A stretch of 64,000 bases of DNA from Marinicellulosiphila megalodicopiae (GTDB lineage: Bacteria > Pseudomonadota > Gammaproteobacteria > Pseudomonadales > Natronospirillaceae), in the NCBI RefSeq assembly GCF_045862395.1, contig NZ_AP023087.1:248001-312000 (forward strand), written 5' to 3'. Position 1 is the stretch's first letter. The number at the start of each line of letters is the position of its first letter. Under the pieces are notes generated by a model. It was not told the origin of the DNA. It did not search any database and worked only from the letters and a program-made list of their open reading frames with translations. A program made the translations under genes and the position numbers. Shown in pieces: positions 26,080 through 34,751 of the stretch.

Positions 26080-26607
26080 CTAGTTTAGTAATGGTGTTAA
26101 AATAATGATAGAAACATGAGTAAAAGTAAGTGCAAAAAAACCAGCTAAAACATCATCAATCATAATGCCAAACCCGCCGTGAACTTTTTGATCTAACCAT
26201 TTAATCGGCCAAGGTTTTAAAATATCAAAAAATCTAAAAAAAACAAAACCAAGAAACGTATACAGGGCATATTGAGCAACACTAAAAGTGGTGGTATCAG
26301 CTAAATAAATAAGAGGCGCCATCGTGATCCAAAAACCCACAAACTCATCCCAAACAATTCCGCCGTGATCATGCACGCCCATGTCTTTACTGGCACGATC
26401 GCAGAAATAGACACCCACTATAAAACTTAACGTCACAATGGCAATAAAGGCATACAAATGCAAAAAGCTTAATGCTATAAAAAAGGGAATAGCCGCCAAC
26501 GTCCCAAACGTACCCGGTGCTTTTTTAGCCGCACCACTGCCTAGACCGAATGCTAAAAAATGCACCCAATGGTTTTTCCAATTACGATGTGGATTTTCTG
26601 CGATCAT
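26080..26607 (-). CDS. pgpA: Phosphatidylglycerophosphatase A
   Basis: The 175-residue membrane protein has the PgpA signatures HFLAFGLGSGAAKKAPGTFGTL and a later HGGIVWDEFVGFWI with FRFFDILKPWPIKWLDQ and GGFGIMIDDVLAG. The conserved acidic residues needed for Mg2+-dependent hydrolysis of phosphatidylglycerophosphate are present. It follows thiL, the common gammaproteobacterial order nusB-thiL-pgpA. Confidence 0.95.
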   Translation of the reverse strand: MIAENPHRNWKNHWVHFLAFGLGSGAAKKAPGTFGTLAAIPFFIALSFLHLYAFIAIVTLSFIVGVYFCDRASKDMGVHDHGGIVWDEFVGFWITMAPLIYLADTTTFSVAQYALYTFLGFVFFRFFDILKPWPIKWLDQKVHGGFGIMIDDVLAGFFALTFTHVSIIILTPLLN

Positions 26608-26699
26608 GAGTTTGCCTTGATAGATAAAATAGTGGGGGGAGTATATAGAATTGCGTTTTGCATTCCAATTAATGGAAATGAATTTGATATGAGCAATGA

Positions 26700-27659
26700 T
26701 TAAAAATGCTGATACCCAAGCTTAGAAAACTGCGCAGTAATCGACTCACTCTTTGTATCCACAATATCAACCAAACCCGTTTGCATATTACCAATCACAG
26801 TAATGTGATTGTCTTCAATCCACTGTTGGTGTTTAGCATCAATGGTAAAACACACTTGATAATCATCGCCGCCCGTTAAAGCAAATTTTTGTGCTTGTTT
26901 GTGGTCGTGCTCATTTTTGATTGCAGAACTTAAAGGTAAATGATCAACCTCTAAACACGCTTGTAATTGACTGTGACGACACAAATGCAATAAATCTTGT
27001 AACAGTCCGTCTGAGATATCAATGGCGCTGGTGGCTTTGTTTGCAAGCTCGGGTAATAAATGCGCCGGTGGTTTTGGGTAGTAAAAACTGTTTAATAACG
27101 CGTGTTGGTCTTCGTTTAATTCTGTTTGTTCTAATAACTCTACAGCCGCACCTGCGTTTCCAATGTTGCCTGTTACGCAAATTAAGTCGCCTGCTTTTGC
27201 GCCTTTGCGTTGTATAGGTGTCTCGCATTCGCCGTGTACTTGTATGGTGATGACACTGGCGTTTTTTAATTTTGTTTTTGTTGTATCGCCACCTAACAAG
27301 TCAATTTTAAAATCTTGAGCTGCTTGTTTTAAACCTTGGCTGAATTGTTCTAACCACACTTCGTCTTTGCAAAAGGTAATGGCCAATGTGAAAAAAATCG
27401 GTTTGGCCCCCATTGCAATTAAGTCACTGACTGAGCTTGCAAGCGCGCGATAGCCTACGCCATGAGCGGGGCTGCTTGATAAGAAGTGGACATTTTCAAC
27501 TAGGGTGTCTACAGAGATCGCAATGGGTGACTCGCTTTTAAATACAAGACAGTCATCACCGTTGGGGATTTGGATGCTGGTGTTGCTTGTATGAAAGCTT
27601 GGCCAGTTTTGAAAATAACGGGCGATTAATTCAAACTCGCCCGAGGTTGTACTTGTCAT
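26700..27659 (-). CDS. thiL: Thiamine-monophosphate kinase
   Basis: ATG 27657-27659 gives 319 residues beginning MTSTTSGEFELIARYFQNW; an in-frame ATG at 27683 would overlap nusB and is less likely. Motifs of the AIR-synthase fold: IPNGDDCLVF (Mg-ATP), AISVDTLVENVHF, ALASSVSDLIAMGAKP, DLLGGDTTK, TGNIGNAGAA and AIDISDGLLQDLLHLC. It phosphorylates TMP to thiamine pyrophosphate. Four bp separate it from the nusB stop. Confidence 0.96.
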   Translation of the reverse strand: MTSTTSGEFELIARYFQNWPSFHTSNTSIQIPNGDDCLVFKSESPIAISVDTLVENVHFLSSSPAHGVGYRALASSVSDLIAMGAKPIFFTLAITFCKDEVWLEQFSQGLKQAAQDFKIDLLGGDTTKTKLKNASVITIQVHGECETPIQRKGAKAGDLICVTGNIGNAGAAVELLEQTELNEDQHALLNSFYYPKPPAHLLPELANKATSAIDISDGLLQDLLHLCRHSQLQACLEVDHLPLSSAIKNEHDHKQAQKFALTGGDDYQVCFTIDAKHQQWIEDNHITVIGNMQTGLVDIVDTKSESITAQFSKLGYQHF

Positions 27660-27663
27660 ATTT

Positions 27664-28128
27664 TTATTTGCCACGGATTTCAACAGAGCGTAAACGCTGT
27701 GCTAATTTGTCTAAAATTCCGTTGATGTATTTGAAACCATCGGTTGCGCCAAACGCTTTTGCTAGTTCAACGTTTTCGTTGATCACAACTTTGTATGGTA
27801 CGTCTGGGCGGTGCATTAATTCAAATGTACCTTGGCGTAAAATGGATAATTCAATCGGTGTTAAATCATCTAAGTTACGATCTAATAATTTTTCGAATGC
27901 AACATCTAATTCAGCACCGTTGTTTGCAATCGAGCGGAACATTTGTGTGAAGTATTCGTTATCGATTTTGCCCATGTCTTGGTCAACGGCAAATTCTGCT
28001 TCTACATCGGTACTGCTTGCGCCAGTAAAGGCCATTTTGTATAACGCTTGTACACACATTTGACGTGCGCGTTTACGTTGATTAATGCTTGGCTTTTTTG
28101 GTGCTTTTTCTTGATCTGTCATTTTCAT
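27664..28128 (-). CDS. nusB: Transcription antitermination factor NusB
   Basis: The 154-residue all-helical protein has the arginine-rich N-terminal RKRARQMCVQALYKM, the conserved RNPLTPIELSILR-like stretch (here DDLTPIELSILRQGTFEL), VVINENVELAKAFGATDGFKYINGILD in parts. NusB binds boxA RNA with NusE (S10) for rRNA antitermination. Length and position downstream of ribH are standard. Confidence 0.96.
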   Translation of the reverse strand: MKMTDQEKAPKKPSINQRKRARQMCVQALYKMAFTGASSTDVEAEFAVDQDMGKIDNEYFTQMFRSIANNGAELDVAFEKLLDRNLDDLTPIELSILRQGTFELMHRPDVPYKVVINENVELAKAFGATDGFKYINGILDKLAQRLRSVEIRGK

Positions 28129-28176
28129 TCTCGTGTGTTTTGTTTAGATGTAGGATTGATATTTTTGCCAATTTTT

Positions 28177-28199
28177 TTCGACATAAATGTCGAACCTAC
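28177..28199 (-). repeat. REP element variant between ribH and nusB
   Basis: TTCGACAT and ATGTCGAA form a perfect palindrome around AA, followed by CCTAC; on the minus strand this reads GTAGG then the palindrome, the same plan as the other REP copies. Confidence 0.75.
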
Positions 28200-28209
28200 G
28201 AATTATTTT

Positions 28210-28680
28210 TTAACCAATTTCGGCTAAAAGGTTTACCATTTCTAAAGCAGTAATTGCGGCTTCTTCGCCTTTGTTACCTGCTTTACATCCTGCACGTTCA
28301 ATCGCTTGTTCGATGCTATCAACCGTTAATACACCAAAGGTGACAGGAATATCCAGTTCTAGATTCAAGCTTGCAATGCCATTAGTGCATGCGCCTGAAA
28401 CGTATTCAAAATGTGGGGTACCGCCACGAATCACCGCGCCTAGCGTGATGATTGCATCAGGCTTTTGTGCTTTGGCGACTTTTTTAACAACAAGCGGAAT
28501 CTCAAACGCACCCGGCGCACGGATGATCGTGATTTGATCTTCTTTGATGCCATGGCGTTTTAAACAATCTAACGCGCCTTCTAATAAATCTTCAACAATA
28601 AATGAATTCCAACGACCGACAACAATGGCGAATTTTTTATCGTTAGCAACTAAGTTGCCTTCTATTGTTTTTATGTTCAT
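28210..28680 (-). CDS. ribH: 6,7-dimethyl-8-ribityllumazine synthase
   Basis: The 156-residue protein has the lumazine synthase landmarks: VVGRWNSFIVEDLLEGALD, RAPGAFEIPLV, ITLGAVIRGGTPHFEYV with the catalytic His, and PVTFGVLTVDSIEQAIERAG followed by NKGEEAA. It condenses 5-amino-6-ribitylaminouracil with dihydroxybutanone phosphate, which RibB from the next gene supplies. REP elements sit on both sides of the gene. Confidence 0.97.
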   Translation of the reverse strand: MNIKTIEGNLVANDKKFAIVVGRWNSFIVEDLLEGALDCLKRHGIKEDQITIIRAPGAFEIPLVVKKVAKAQKPDAIITLGAVIRGGTPHFEYVSGACTNGIASLNLELDIPVTFGVLTVDSIEQAIERAGCKAGNKGEEAAITALEMVNLLAEIG

Positions 28681-28741
28681 TTTTTATTCTCTTTTAATTT
28701 TTAGTCTCTTCAAAAAATTAAACTTAAAGAGTCATGATGTT

Positions 28742-28763
28742 TGTAGGTCGACATTTATGTCGT
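28742..28763 (+). repeat. REP element variant between ribBA and ribH
   Basis: TGTAGGTCGACAT followed by TTATGTCG forms a palindrome GTCGACAT/ATGTCG behind a TGTAGG head. It is in opposite orientation to the copy at 28177-28199, so ribH is bracketed by an inverted REP pair. Confidence 0.75.
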
Positions 28764-28785
28764 CTGTTTTTATCTTTTCAAAAAA

Positions 28786-29916
28786 TTAAATTTCAGGAGT
28801 AAACGGAATATACTCAACCACTTCCAAACCAAATCCACCAATACCACCAAACTTCATTGGGCTACTTAATAAACGCATTTTACCCACATTTAAATGTCTT
28901 AAAATTTGCGAGCCTGTACCAATGGTTTTGTAAGTCCCGGATTTATCCAGTTGTGGATTACGCTTGCTCGGGCTGCGATTTAATAAAAAATCGACTTCAC
29001 GTTGCACGTCACTGCCGTCGTTTGTGTTTAATAATACCACGACTCCGCACCCGTCTTCTGAAACTTTACGTAACGAATGCCCAAGTGACCAACCGGGTTT
29101 GTCGTTGTTTTTCACACCAATTAAGTCACGTAGCGTTTGTGCTACATGCACTCTTACCAAACAAGGCTCGTCAGTTTTGATCTCGCCTTTGCTAAGTGCG
29201 ATGTGTGTGCCGCCTTCAATGGAGTCTTCAAACACGGTTAATGTGAAATCGCCGTAGCGTGTTTCAACGGTTTGTGTCTCAACAGGTAGTGTGGTTTGTT
29301 CGTGCATGATGCGATATTGAATTAAGTCCGCAATCGTGCCGATTTTTAAATCGTGTTCTTTAGCAAATACTTCTAAATCAGGTCGGCGTGACATAGTGCC
29401 GTCTTCGTTCATGATTTCAACAATGGCCGCCGCTGGCGCTAAACCTGCTAAACGTGCTAAATCACAACCCGCTTCGGTATGACCGGCTCTACTTAATACG
29501 CCACCAGGCTGCGCTCGAAGTGGAAATATATGACCAGGTTGTACGATGTCGTCTTTTTCAGAATTTGGATCCACCGCTACTTGAATCGTGCGCGCACGAT
29601 CTGCAGCCGAAATACCCGTTGTTACGCCTTCAGCCGCTTCAATAGATACAGTGAAAGGTGTTGAATATTTTGCATTGTTTGAGGCCACCATTGACGGTAA
29701 CCCTAAAAAGTCACATCGCTCGCCGCTTAAAGTCAGGCAAATTAATCCGCGTGCTTTAGAGGCCATAAAGTTGATGATTTCAGGTGTGACTTTTTGTGCG
29801 CTTACGATTAAATCGCCTTCGTTTTCGCGATCTTCATCGTCCATCAAAATGACCATTTTGCCTTGGCGAATGTCTTCGATGATTTCTTCAATTGAATTTA
29901 ATTGCATATCACTCAC
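28786..29916 (-). CDS. ribB: DHBP synthase RibB fused to a degenerate GTP-cyclohydrolase-II-like domain
   Basis: The product has 376 residues. The N-terminal 200 are a full 3,4-dihydroxy-2-butanone-4-phosphate synthase: MVILMDDEDRENEGDLI, RAGHTEAGCDLARLAGL and the later EIMNEDGTM. The C-terminal half aligns with RibA by position but lacks the zinc-binding triad (CLTGDV...SxxCDCGxQ is replaced by VAQTLRDLIGVKNND) and the EGRGIGL substrate loop (here NTNDGSDVQ). It should therefore make DHBP only, with RibA encoded elsewhere. This matches the RibBX-type hybrids known in proteobacteria. It overlaps the ribD stop by 4 bp. Confidence 0.93.
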   Translation of the reverse strand: MSDMQLNSIEEIIEDIRQGKMVILMDDEDRENEGDLIVSAQKVTPEIINFMASKARGLICLTLSGERCDFLGLPSMVASNNAKYSTPFTVSIEAAEGVTTGISAADRARTIQVAVDPNSEKDDIVQPGHIFPLRAQPGGVLSRAGHTEAGCDLARLAGLAPAAAIVEIMNEDGTMSRRPDLEVFAKEHDLKIGTIADLIQYRIMHEQTTLPVETQTVETRYGDFTLTVFEDSIEGGTHIALSKGEIKTDEPCLVRVHVAQTLRDLIGVKNNDKPGWSLGHSLRKVSEDGCGVVVLLNTNDGSDVQREVDFLLNRSPSKRNPQLDKSGTYKTIGTGSQILRHLNVGKMRLLSSPMKFGGIGGFGLEVVEYIPFTPEI

Positions 29917-31079
29917 TTAGTGCTCACATTAGTATTTTGAATAAAACGAAACGTCATTTTGACATCAGCACCAATTTGGCGAATGTCGCTACGTTGTAAT
30001 TTAATCGCTTGTGGCATGTGATCAATAATAAATCCCATGCTATTAATGCTGTTAGCGCCTAACAAAATAGGCGCTTGATACATAATAAAAGTATCCACAA
30101 GTTGATTTTGAATTAAATGACCTGCAAGCGTCGCGCCGCATTCCACCCAAACGTCGTTTATTTCTCGTTTACCTAGCTCTATCAAAATCGATTCAATATC
30201 TAGTTGATCATTTTTAATAGGGGTTTCAATTAACTCAATACCTTGATCTAAAAACGCTTGTTTGCGCTGATCGGTGGTTTTATTTGAGTTGAAAAATACA
30301 AGCGTGTTTGATGTGTCGTTTTGATAAATCGTAGAGGTAGGCGAGGTTTTTAAGCTGGCATCTAATACGGCTTTTAAAGGTTGCAGTGCAAAGTCGGCCT
30401 CTAATGGCCACTCGTCTGCTCGAACATTCATAGAAGGATTATCGGCAATCACCGTTTGGCTTGTGGTTAAAATACAGCCACTTAATGCACGATGTACCTG
30501 CACGTCTCGTCTGCTGTCGCTACTTGTTATCCACTTAGACTCGCCGTTTTTTAAAGCGATGTTGCCATCTAATGAGCAAGCCAGTTTTAAAGTAACCCAT
30601 GGTTTGTGAGTTTGCATACGACTGAAAAACCCAGCCAATTGCTGTGTCACTTCACCTGCCATTAAGCCCCAAGTCACTTCAATGCCAGCGTCTTGTAAAA
30701 TAGACACGCCTTTACCAGCCACCTGCGGATTAGAATCCAAACACGCAATCACAACTTTGCTCACGCCCGCTTTTACTAATGCATTGGCACAAGGCCCCGT
30801 TCTGCCAGTATGCGCACAGGGCTCTAACGTGACATAACAAGTGGTGCCAGTTGCTTCAAAATTGATTTGCTCTAATGCGTTAATTTCAGCATGGGCGTGG
30901 CCGGGAGTTTGAGTACAACCTTTTGCAAGCAACTGATTGTCTTTCACAATCACACAACCCACATTAGGATTGGGCTTGGCCCAAAAACGTGCAAGGTTTG
31001 CTTGCTGGATCGCAAGAGCCATCCACTTATAATCGTCTTTGCTAAACGAAGGGGCAGAATTAAATGGAAGGTTACTCAT
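29913..31079 (-). CDS. ribD: Bifunctional pyrimidine deaminase/reductase RibD
   Basis: ATG 31077-31079 overlaps the end of nrdR by 8 bp and gives 388 residues; longer starts run deep into nrdR. The N-terminal deaminase has HAEINALEQ and PCAHTGRTGPCANALVKAG (zinc Cys/His). The C-terminal reductase shows KPWVTLKLACSLDGNIAL, WITSSDSRRDVQVHRA and WVECGATLAGHLI. It carries out steps two and three of riboflavin synthesis from GTP. Confidence 0.95.
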   Translation of the reverse strand: MSNLPFNSAPSFSKDDYKWMALAIQQANLARFWAKPNPNVGCVIVKDNQLLAKGCTQTPGHAHAEINALEQINFEATGTTCYVTLEPCAHTGRTGPCANALVKAGVSKVVIACLDSNPQVAGKGVSILQDAGIEVTWGLMAGEVTQQLAGFFSRMQTHKPWVTLKLACSLDGNIALKNGESKWITSSDSRRDVQVHRALSGCILTTSQTVIADNPSMNVRADEWPLEADFALQPLKAVLDASLKTSPTSTIYQNDTSNTLVFFNSNKTTDQRKQAFLDQGIELIETPIKNDQLDIESILIELGKREINDVWVECGATLAGHLIQNQLVDTFIMYQAPILLGANSINSMGFIIDHMPQAIKLQRSDIRQIGADVKMTFRFIQNTNVSTK

Positions 31080-31527
31080 GATTGTTGAGCTTTTTGATTT
31101 CAGCGGTGAATTGATCCACATCTTCAAAGCGGCGATAAACCGAAGCAAAGCGCACAAACGCCACTTGGTCTAATTTTTTAAGCTCACTCATGACATGTTC
31201 GCCCACTATTAAAGCAGGTAATTCACGCTCGCCGGTAGCGCGCAGTTTTGCCATTATTCGAACGATCGACGCTTCGACTTCATCAACACTCACCGGACGG
31301 CGCTCTAGTGCACGCATCATTCCGTTACGAAGTTTGTCTTCGTTAAAAGGCTCGCGCGCCCCGTTTTGTTTGATCAGTTTAGGCAGTACCAGCTCGGCAC
31401 TTTCAAAGGTAGTAAAACGCTCAAGGCATTCAATACACTCACGACGACGACGGATTTGCTCACCGGCTGCCACAAGACGTGAATCGATTACTTTAGTATC
31501 TTTTGCCGAACAGAACGGACAGAGCAT
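31072..31527 (-). CDS. nrdR: Transcriptional repressor NrdR
   Basis: The 151-residue protein opens MLCPFCSAKDTKVIDSRLVA and RRRRECIECLERFTTFE, a zinc ribbon with four Cys, followed by an ATP-cone domain (LPKLIKQNGAREPFNEDKL). NrdR binds NrdR boxes of ribonucleotide reductase genes when loaded with dATP. It is the first gene of the ribD-ribB-ribH-nusB-thiL-pgpA run, all tightly spaced, so a promoter is expected in 31530-31600. Confidence 0.97.
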   Translation of the reverse strand: MLCPFCSAKDTKVIDSRLVAAGEQIRRRRECIECLERFTTFESAELVLPKLIKQNGAREPFNEDKLRNGMMRALERRPVSVDEVEASIVRIMAKLRATGERELPALIVGEHVMSELKKLDQVAFVRFASVYRRFEDVDQFTAEIKKLNNHE

Positions 31528-31788
31528 ACTTCACCTTAAAGAACGTTTTTAAAAAAGCGCGATTTTACGCGATTTTACCGCAGATATTAAGTTATTTTTG
31601 CGTTGTTTTAGGATTGTTGGGGTAAGTGGAGGGGGGAGGTTGAGGTTTGAACGGTACCTTTTGAATTTTAGTCGATATGTCGTCATCATTAAATAATGAG
31701 CGATTAGCCTCTATTGTTGCGCTTGCACGCTGAAGAAATTAAATTTATCCTAAATTTAATAATTATTTGAAATGTTAAAGTGGAGGTA

Positions 31789-32099
31789 ATGAGGCAGTTT
31801 ATTTGTGAGGCATGTAAAAGTGAAAGTGGTCTAAATAGACCTGAAGATTTTTATCGTCCGTTTTGTTCTTTCACTCTATATTTCTATTTTTGATCATCAC
31901 AATACAATCAGATTTAGCATATAAAGTAATTGCTACAGCTTTAGTATTTATCGTAGCTTGTTTTGTATTGATTTCTAAATTAGGTTGCGTGATTTATACC
32001 AATTTGGAAGATAAGCGATCCACTAAAATTATGCATTCTATTTTTGGTTGGGTGAAAGGTTTAGTATTTACATTGATGAATTATATTTTGTTTGTGTAG
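31789..32099 (+). pseudogene. Possible frameshifted zinc-ribbon/membrane small protein
   Basis: From ATG 31789 (GGAGG just upstream, spacing short) a 34-residue frame reads MRQFICEACKSESGLNRPED then FYRPFCSFTLYF and stops. A second frame, beginning only at TTG 31863, continues with two hydrophobic segments (FHSIFLFLIITIQ; VIATALVFIVACFVLI) and ends at 32099. A short Cys-rich head followed by membrane segments is a common small-protein plan, and a one- or two-base slip near the T-tract around 31885 would join the two. Neither half alone looks complete. This is a tentative reading. Confidence 0.3.
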
Positions 32100-32114
32100 T
32101 ATCGGGATTTATCG

Positions 32115-32235
32115 TCACATGGATGTGATTTATTAGAATTGTGCGCACCTAAATGGATTTAGGTAGTAGAATTATGTCTGGAACAAATAATCGAGGATGC
32201 CAAAGCCGAAGAGCACGCAATTGTACCGAGAAAAT
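32115..32235 (+). repeat. Dispersed repeat unit, left copy
   Basis: The unit contains two palindromes of form x-ATGGAT-x (TCACATGGATGTGA at 32115-32128; CCTAAATGGATTTAGG around 32150) and then GAGGATGCCAAAGCCGAAGA at 32194 on. The last block recurs in inverted orientation at 34590-34622, on the other side of the BspA-like gene. Confidence 0.7.
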
Positions 32236-32273
32236 CTAGTTCGGATTTTTTTTAAACCAATTTTAGATTTTTT

Positions 32274-32297
32274 CGAAAATGAATCCCGAACCTACAC
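32274..32297 (-). repeat. REP element, minus orientation
   Basis: CGAAAATGAATCCCGAACCT followed by ACA is the reverse complement of the TGTAGGTTCGGGATTCATT form found in the 58-61 kb arrays. Confidence 0.7.
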
Positions 32298-32305
32298 TCA
32301 AAACA

Positions 32306-32431
32306 TCACTCCCCCAACAACTCAAACACAATCTCACGCATCCAGCGATTAGGGGTGTTATAACTCGTTGTGTAGCTGTTTATTTGTTCTAAAGGAATAA
32401 ATAAAAAAGGTAACACGAGTTTCTGACTTTT
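32306..32431 (-). pseudogene. C-terminal remnant of a lost gene
   Basis: The minus strand is open from 32431 to a TGA at 32306 and reads QKLVLPFLFIPLEQ, then TPNRWMREIVFELLGE. This has normal protein composition and resembles the tail of a LysR-type regulator (an -NRWMRE-x-I/V- ending), but no start or upstream part is present because a stop precedes it. I regard it as a relic; the family assignment is weak. Confidence 0.3.
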
Positions 32432-32552
32432 TTAATTGCGATTATGTCAAATGTATTTACCTTAAACAAAATAAATAAAACTTATATAGTTTGCATCCAT
32501 TTTCAATATTCAAACGTTTCTATTATTAACTACATAAAAATAGAGAATTTTA

Positions 32553-34304
32553 ATGAACACAACATGGAATAAAATATGGATCTTAACTTGTGCAACACTA
32601 ATGATTGCACTTCAAAGTTGTTATGCTGGGTTTGAGGATTTAAGTAATGAAACTAGCCCTGATAAAACGACCACCAGTAATATACAAGACACTCAAGGCC
32701 CAGAAATAAAATTAGTAGATGCAGATGTGATCGATATTTATCACAATTCTACCTATAGTGAATTAGGTGCGACTGTGACTGATAATATTGATCATGATTT
32801 AGATGTATTAATCACAGGCACAGTGGATACCGAAGTGGCGGGAGAATATTTCATAACGTATCAAGCAACGGATCTTGCCGGTAATCAATCAACTAAAATC
32901 CGTCAAATCAATGTTATAGAAGTGCCTTTTATTTTTACTATTTCAAAATATAATCCTTCGGATGAACTGACATTGGTGCTGAATGCTAGTGATGGTGTTT
33001 ATAATTACAACGTTAACTGGACAGACAATGTAACTGATAAAGGGTTAACCGGTGGCGTGAATCACACATATGATTTTGGTGGCCCTTATCAAGTTTCAAT
33101 CAGTGGTGTGTTTCCAAGTTTACAAATTTATTGCTCACTTTATTGTGAGATTACAGTTGAGCAATGGGGCAGTAATAATTGGCAGTCTTTGTATCAATTC
33201 CTCACTTATTTTCGAATTGTAAATATTAATGCGACAGATTCTCCAAATTTAAAAGACATTCAAAGTTTAGAACGTATGTTTGTCGGCAACGATAATGTGA
33301 ATGGAAATTTAAATAACTGGGATACATCTAATATAAAGAATATAGATTCCATGTTGCTTTATTCTAAAAATGTTAACTTAAAAATTGATCAATGGGATGT
33401 ATCAAATGTTGAAACAATGCAGGTTGCGTTTTCAGGAATTGAATCTCATACCTTAGATTTAAGTAAATGGAATGTGTCCAATTTAAAATACCTCGATGAT
33501 ACATTTTCTCAATCAACTGCATGTGATACTGACTTAAGCCGTTGGGATGTATCACAAGTAAAATCGGTCAAATTTTTATTTGCTAATTGCACGGGGTTAA
33601 TTTCCGATGTGACTGGCTGGAATGTAAGCTCTTTTGAAAATTTAAATTTTGTTTTTGGTGGCGCGAGTTTATTCAATCAAGATCTTAGCCTTTGGGATGT
33701 ATCAAATATCACTTCAATGGGATATTTATTTACTGAAGCCATTAATTTTAATCAAAACATTAATAATTGGGATGTATCAAATGTAAATAATATGCAAGGT
33801 GTTTTTAAAAAAGCTCAAAAGTTTAATCAAACGCTAAGCAGGTGGGGTGTTTCAAACGTCACCAATATGGATAGAATGTTTGAAAAAGCAATGAGCTTTA
33901 ATCAACCCCTTGATAATTGGAATGTGTCGAATGTAAATACGATGATATCGATGTTTGCAGAGGCTACAAACTTTAATCAAAATTTATCTACATGGAATGT
34001 TTCAAATGTTGAAAATATGGCATTAATGTTTGCAAATGCAACAAGCTTTGATCAAGATTTATCTGCGTGGAATATTTCAAATGTTTGGGATATGGAACAT
34101 ATGTTTGATCGAGTTACGTTATCTACTGAACATTATGACGCGCTTTTAATTTCGTGGAGCGCACAAGATGTTCAAACTCATGTCCGTTTTAGTGGTGGCA
34201 ATAGCCAATACACACCTAACTCTGCTGCTAGTGCTGCACGAGATGTTTTAATTTCCGTTTATAAATGGAGGATAACTGATGGTGGGCCTGTGTTAGTACA
34301 ATAA
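32553..34304 (+). CDS. BspA-like (DUF285) surface lipoprotein
   Basis: The 583-residue product starts with a lipoprotein signal ending ALQSC (Cys23). Residues 45-125 are an Ig-like domain of DUF5011 type (GPEIKLVDADVIDIYHNSTY; EVAGEYFITYQATDLAGN). From about residue 230 to 540 there are around twelve copies of the 25-residue DUF285 unit, W-D/N-VSNV-x-x-M-x-x-MF-x-x-A-x-x-FNQ-x-L. DUF285 repeats are typical of mycoplasma and Bacteroidetes/Vibrio surface proteins and build a curved binding surface; adhesion is the usual guess. In gammaproteobacteria the domain is scattered, suggesting transfer. The gene stands alone between inverted repeats. Confidence 0.88.
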   Translation: MNTTWNKIWILTCATLMIALQSCYAGFEDLSNETSPDKTTTSNIQDTQGPEIKLVDADVIDIYHNSTYSELGATVTDNIDHDLDVLITGTVDTEVAGEYFITYQATDLAGNQSTKIRQINVIEVPFIFTISKYNPSDELTLVLNASDGVYNYNVNWTDNVTDKGLTGGVNHTYDFGGPYQVSISGVFPSLQIYCSLYCEITVEQWGSNNWQSLYQFLTYFRIVNINATDSPNLKDIQSLERMFVGNDNVNGNLNNWDTSNIKNIDSMLLYSKNVNLKIDQWDVSNVETMQVAFSGIESHTLDLSKWNVSNLKYLDDTFSQSTACDTDLSRWDVSQVKSVKFLFANCTGLISDVTGWNVSSFENLNFVFGGASLFNQDLSLWDVSNITSMGYLFTEAINFNQNINNWDVSNVNNMQGVFKKAQKFNQTLSRWGVSNVTNMDRMFEKAMSFNQPLDNWNVSNVNTMISMFAEATNFNQNLSTWNVSNVENMALMFANATSFDQDLSAWNISNVWDMEHMFDRVTLSTEHYDALLISWSAQDVQTHVRFSGGNSQYTPNSAASAARDVLISVYKWRITDGGPVLVQ

Positions 34305-34321
34305 CTTTTAACAGAACCTAG

Positions 34322-34418
34322 CATGACACCCATTTTTAAAATTGTATTTCACTCTTGAGATGAAAGATCTGTCAAAAGACTCGACATGACACCCACTTTT
34401 AAAATTGGAGATCACACT
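34322..34418 (+). repeat. Imperfect direct repeat of about 35 bp after the BspA-like gene
   Basis: CATGACACCCATTTTTAAAA TTG then a CACTC end occurs from 34322, and CATGACACCCACTTTTAAAA TTG with the same CACTC ending recurs from 34385. Two copies only; no function seen. Confidence 0.7.
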
Positions 34419-34540
34419 CAATTTGATAAAATATATTAATTAATTTTGGTGAATTTTAGGAATGTACAAAAGAGGGGGACAATTTTTGACTTCAATTTTT
34501 GACTAAGGTAAGTGAGTAGGTTCTATGATGAATCATAATA

Positions 34541-34560
34541 TTGTAGGCTCGGGATTCGTT
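34541..34560 (+). repeat. REP element, plus orientation
   Basis: TTGTAGGCTCGGGATTCGTT is the inverted counterpart of the REP half at 32274-32297, on the other flank of the BspA-like gene. Confidence 0.7.
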
Positions 34561-34581
34561 GTGAGAGAATCATGGTTTGGT

Positions 34582-34705
34582 TTTTCGGAACGATAGCATG
34601 CTCTTCGGCTTTGGCATCCTCGGCAATATGCTCCTGCATTACTCTACCATTTACTCCCTGTAAAAGTGCGTCGCTCTACCACCTAAGTCCATTTATGTTC
34701 TCAAA
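34582..34705 (-). repeat. Dispersed repeat unit, right copy (inverted)
   Basis: Read on the minus strand it contains AAATGGACTTAGGTGGTAGA and, further on, GAGGATGCCAAAGCCGAAGA followed by GCATGC; the left copy at 32115-32235 has AAATGGATTTAGGTAGTAGA and the same GAGGATGCC block with GCACGC. The right copy has about 24 extra bases between the two blocks. Confidence 0.7.
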
Positions 34706-34751
34706 ATGGGGAGGCTGGACAGAGCTTAATGCAATGAGTGGGTGTATAAAG

